DNA from: Lactobacillus ultunensis DSM 16047
Lineage (GTDB): Bacteria > Bacillota > Bacilli > Lactobacillales > Lactobacillaceae
DNA: 64,000 nucleotides
Direction of reading: 5' to 3'
Assembly: GCF_001436305.1 (NCBI RefSeq)
Contig: NZ_AZFO01000003.1
Location: 1 to 64,000, forward strand
How positions within the stretch are numbered: position 1 is the stretch's first letter; every line of letters starts with the position of its first letter. The notes beneath the pieces were generated by a model. It saw only the letters and a program-made list of their open reading frames with translations, was not told the DNA's origin and did not search any database. Positions 63,899 to 64,000 of the stretch are shown here, piece after piece. Both the position numbers and the translations under genes were made by a program.

Positions 63899-64000
63899 TA
63901 GTTTTCAGTTAAAGCTTGCTTTAATTTTTCAATTTCTTCTTTGGCATCTTTAGCTGTTTTATTCAATATTTGGTCAAAATTGGCCGGCTTAACATCAGAA
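63898..64000 (-). CDS. C-terminal fragment of a protein, probably the S1-domain protein YabR
   Basis: Only the last 33 codons are in the window: a Lys/Glu-rich helical tail (KDAKEEIEKLKQALTEN) and a TAG stop. The family cannot be read from this piece. In Bacillus and lactobacilli the gene before tilS is yabR (S1 RNA-binding domain), so that identity is inferred from position only. Confidence 0.5.
   Translation of the reverse strand, partial: SDVKPANFDQILNKTAKDAKEEIEKLKQALTEN

Overview
The window looks like chromosomal DNA of a low-GC Firmicute, most likely a Lactobacillus of the acidophilus/gasseri/johnsonii type. This rests on gene order and protein flavour: ftsH-hslO-dusB-lysS, clpC-rpoBC, the str and S10 ribosomal blocks, an ECF transporter operon, PepC, and two pgm-like phosphatases. 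The species is inferred, not proven. Nearly all genes lie on the minus strand, so the biological order runs from base 64000 down to 1.

Layout in transcription order. 64000-56742: tail of a probable yabR, then tilS, ftsH, hslO, dusB and lysS. 56741-54684: a gene-poor stretch with a frameshifted TetR regulator, orphan terminator hairpins, two tRNA-Gly units in tandem and a tRNA-Pro(CGG) that looks degenerate. 54683-44106: msrC, clpC, rpoB and rpoC. 44043-43357 (plus strand): the prepilin peptidase comC. 43177-40157: rpsL, rpsG, fusA. 39838-26266: the complete S10-spc-alpha supercluster from rpsJ to rplQ. 26081-21860: ecfA1, ecfA2, ecfT, truA, rplM, rpsI. 21749-14596: an accessory metabolic region with fetAB, a DJ-1 protein, a HAD pseudoenzyme, a TSUP permease, two histidine phosphatases, a CDF metal transporter and a polynucleotide-kinase-like ATPase. 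14475-11501: an Mg2+ P-type ATPase under an M-box riboswitch. 11476-7457: a UbiA prenyltransferase, pepC, an LCP protein and a small GNAT-like protein. 7323-108: dut-radA, gltX, cysS-mrnC-rlmB, a SigH-type sigma factor and a small unknown gene.

The most interesting signal is a possible competence circuit. A SigH/ComX-like sigma gene (401-946), the prepilin peptidase comC and the dut-radA pair share one window. comC and dut-radA, about 36 kb apart, carry a near-identical upstream block: seven T's, then RCGTAATAAATAAT. No other T-run-linked copy was noticed. dut and radA are late competence genes in streptococci, so this is a good candidate for the promoter read by the sigma factor. The sigma gene's own leader can fold its Shine-Dalgarno into an 8-bp hairpin, which suggests translational control.

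Other signals worth following are a consensus promoter, alternative hairpins and an intrinsic terminator in front of rpoB (a candidate attenuator or small RNA); an identical 17-base initiation region in the S10 and str operon promoters; a perfect 21-bp in-frame tandem duplication inside radA; and two small proteins whose catalytic or cofactor motifs are lost. Everything here was read by eye; no alignment, folding or database search was run.
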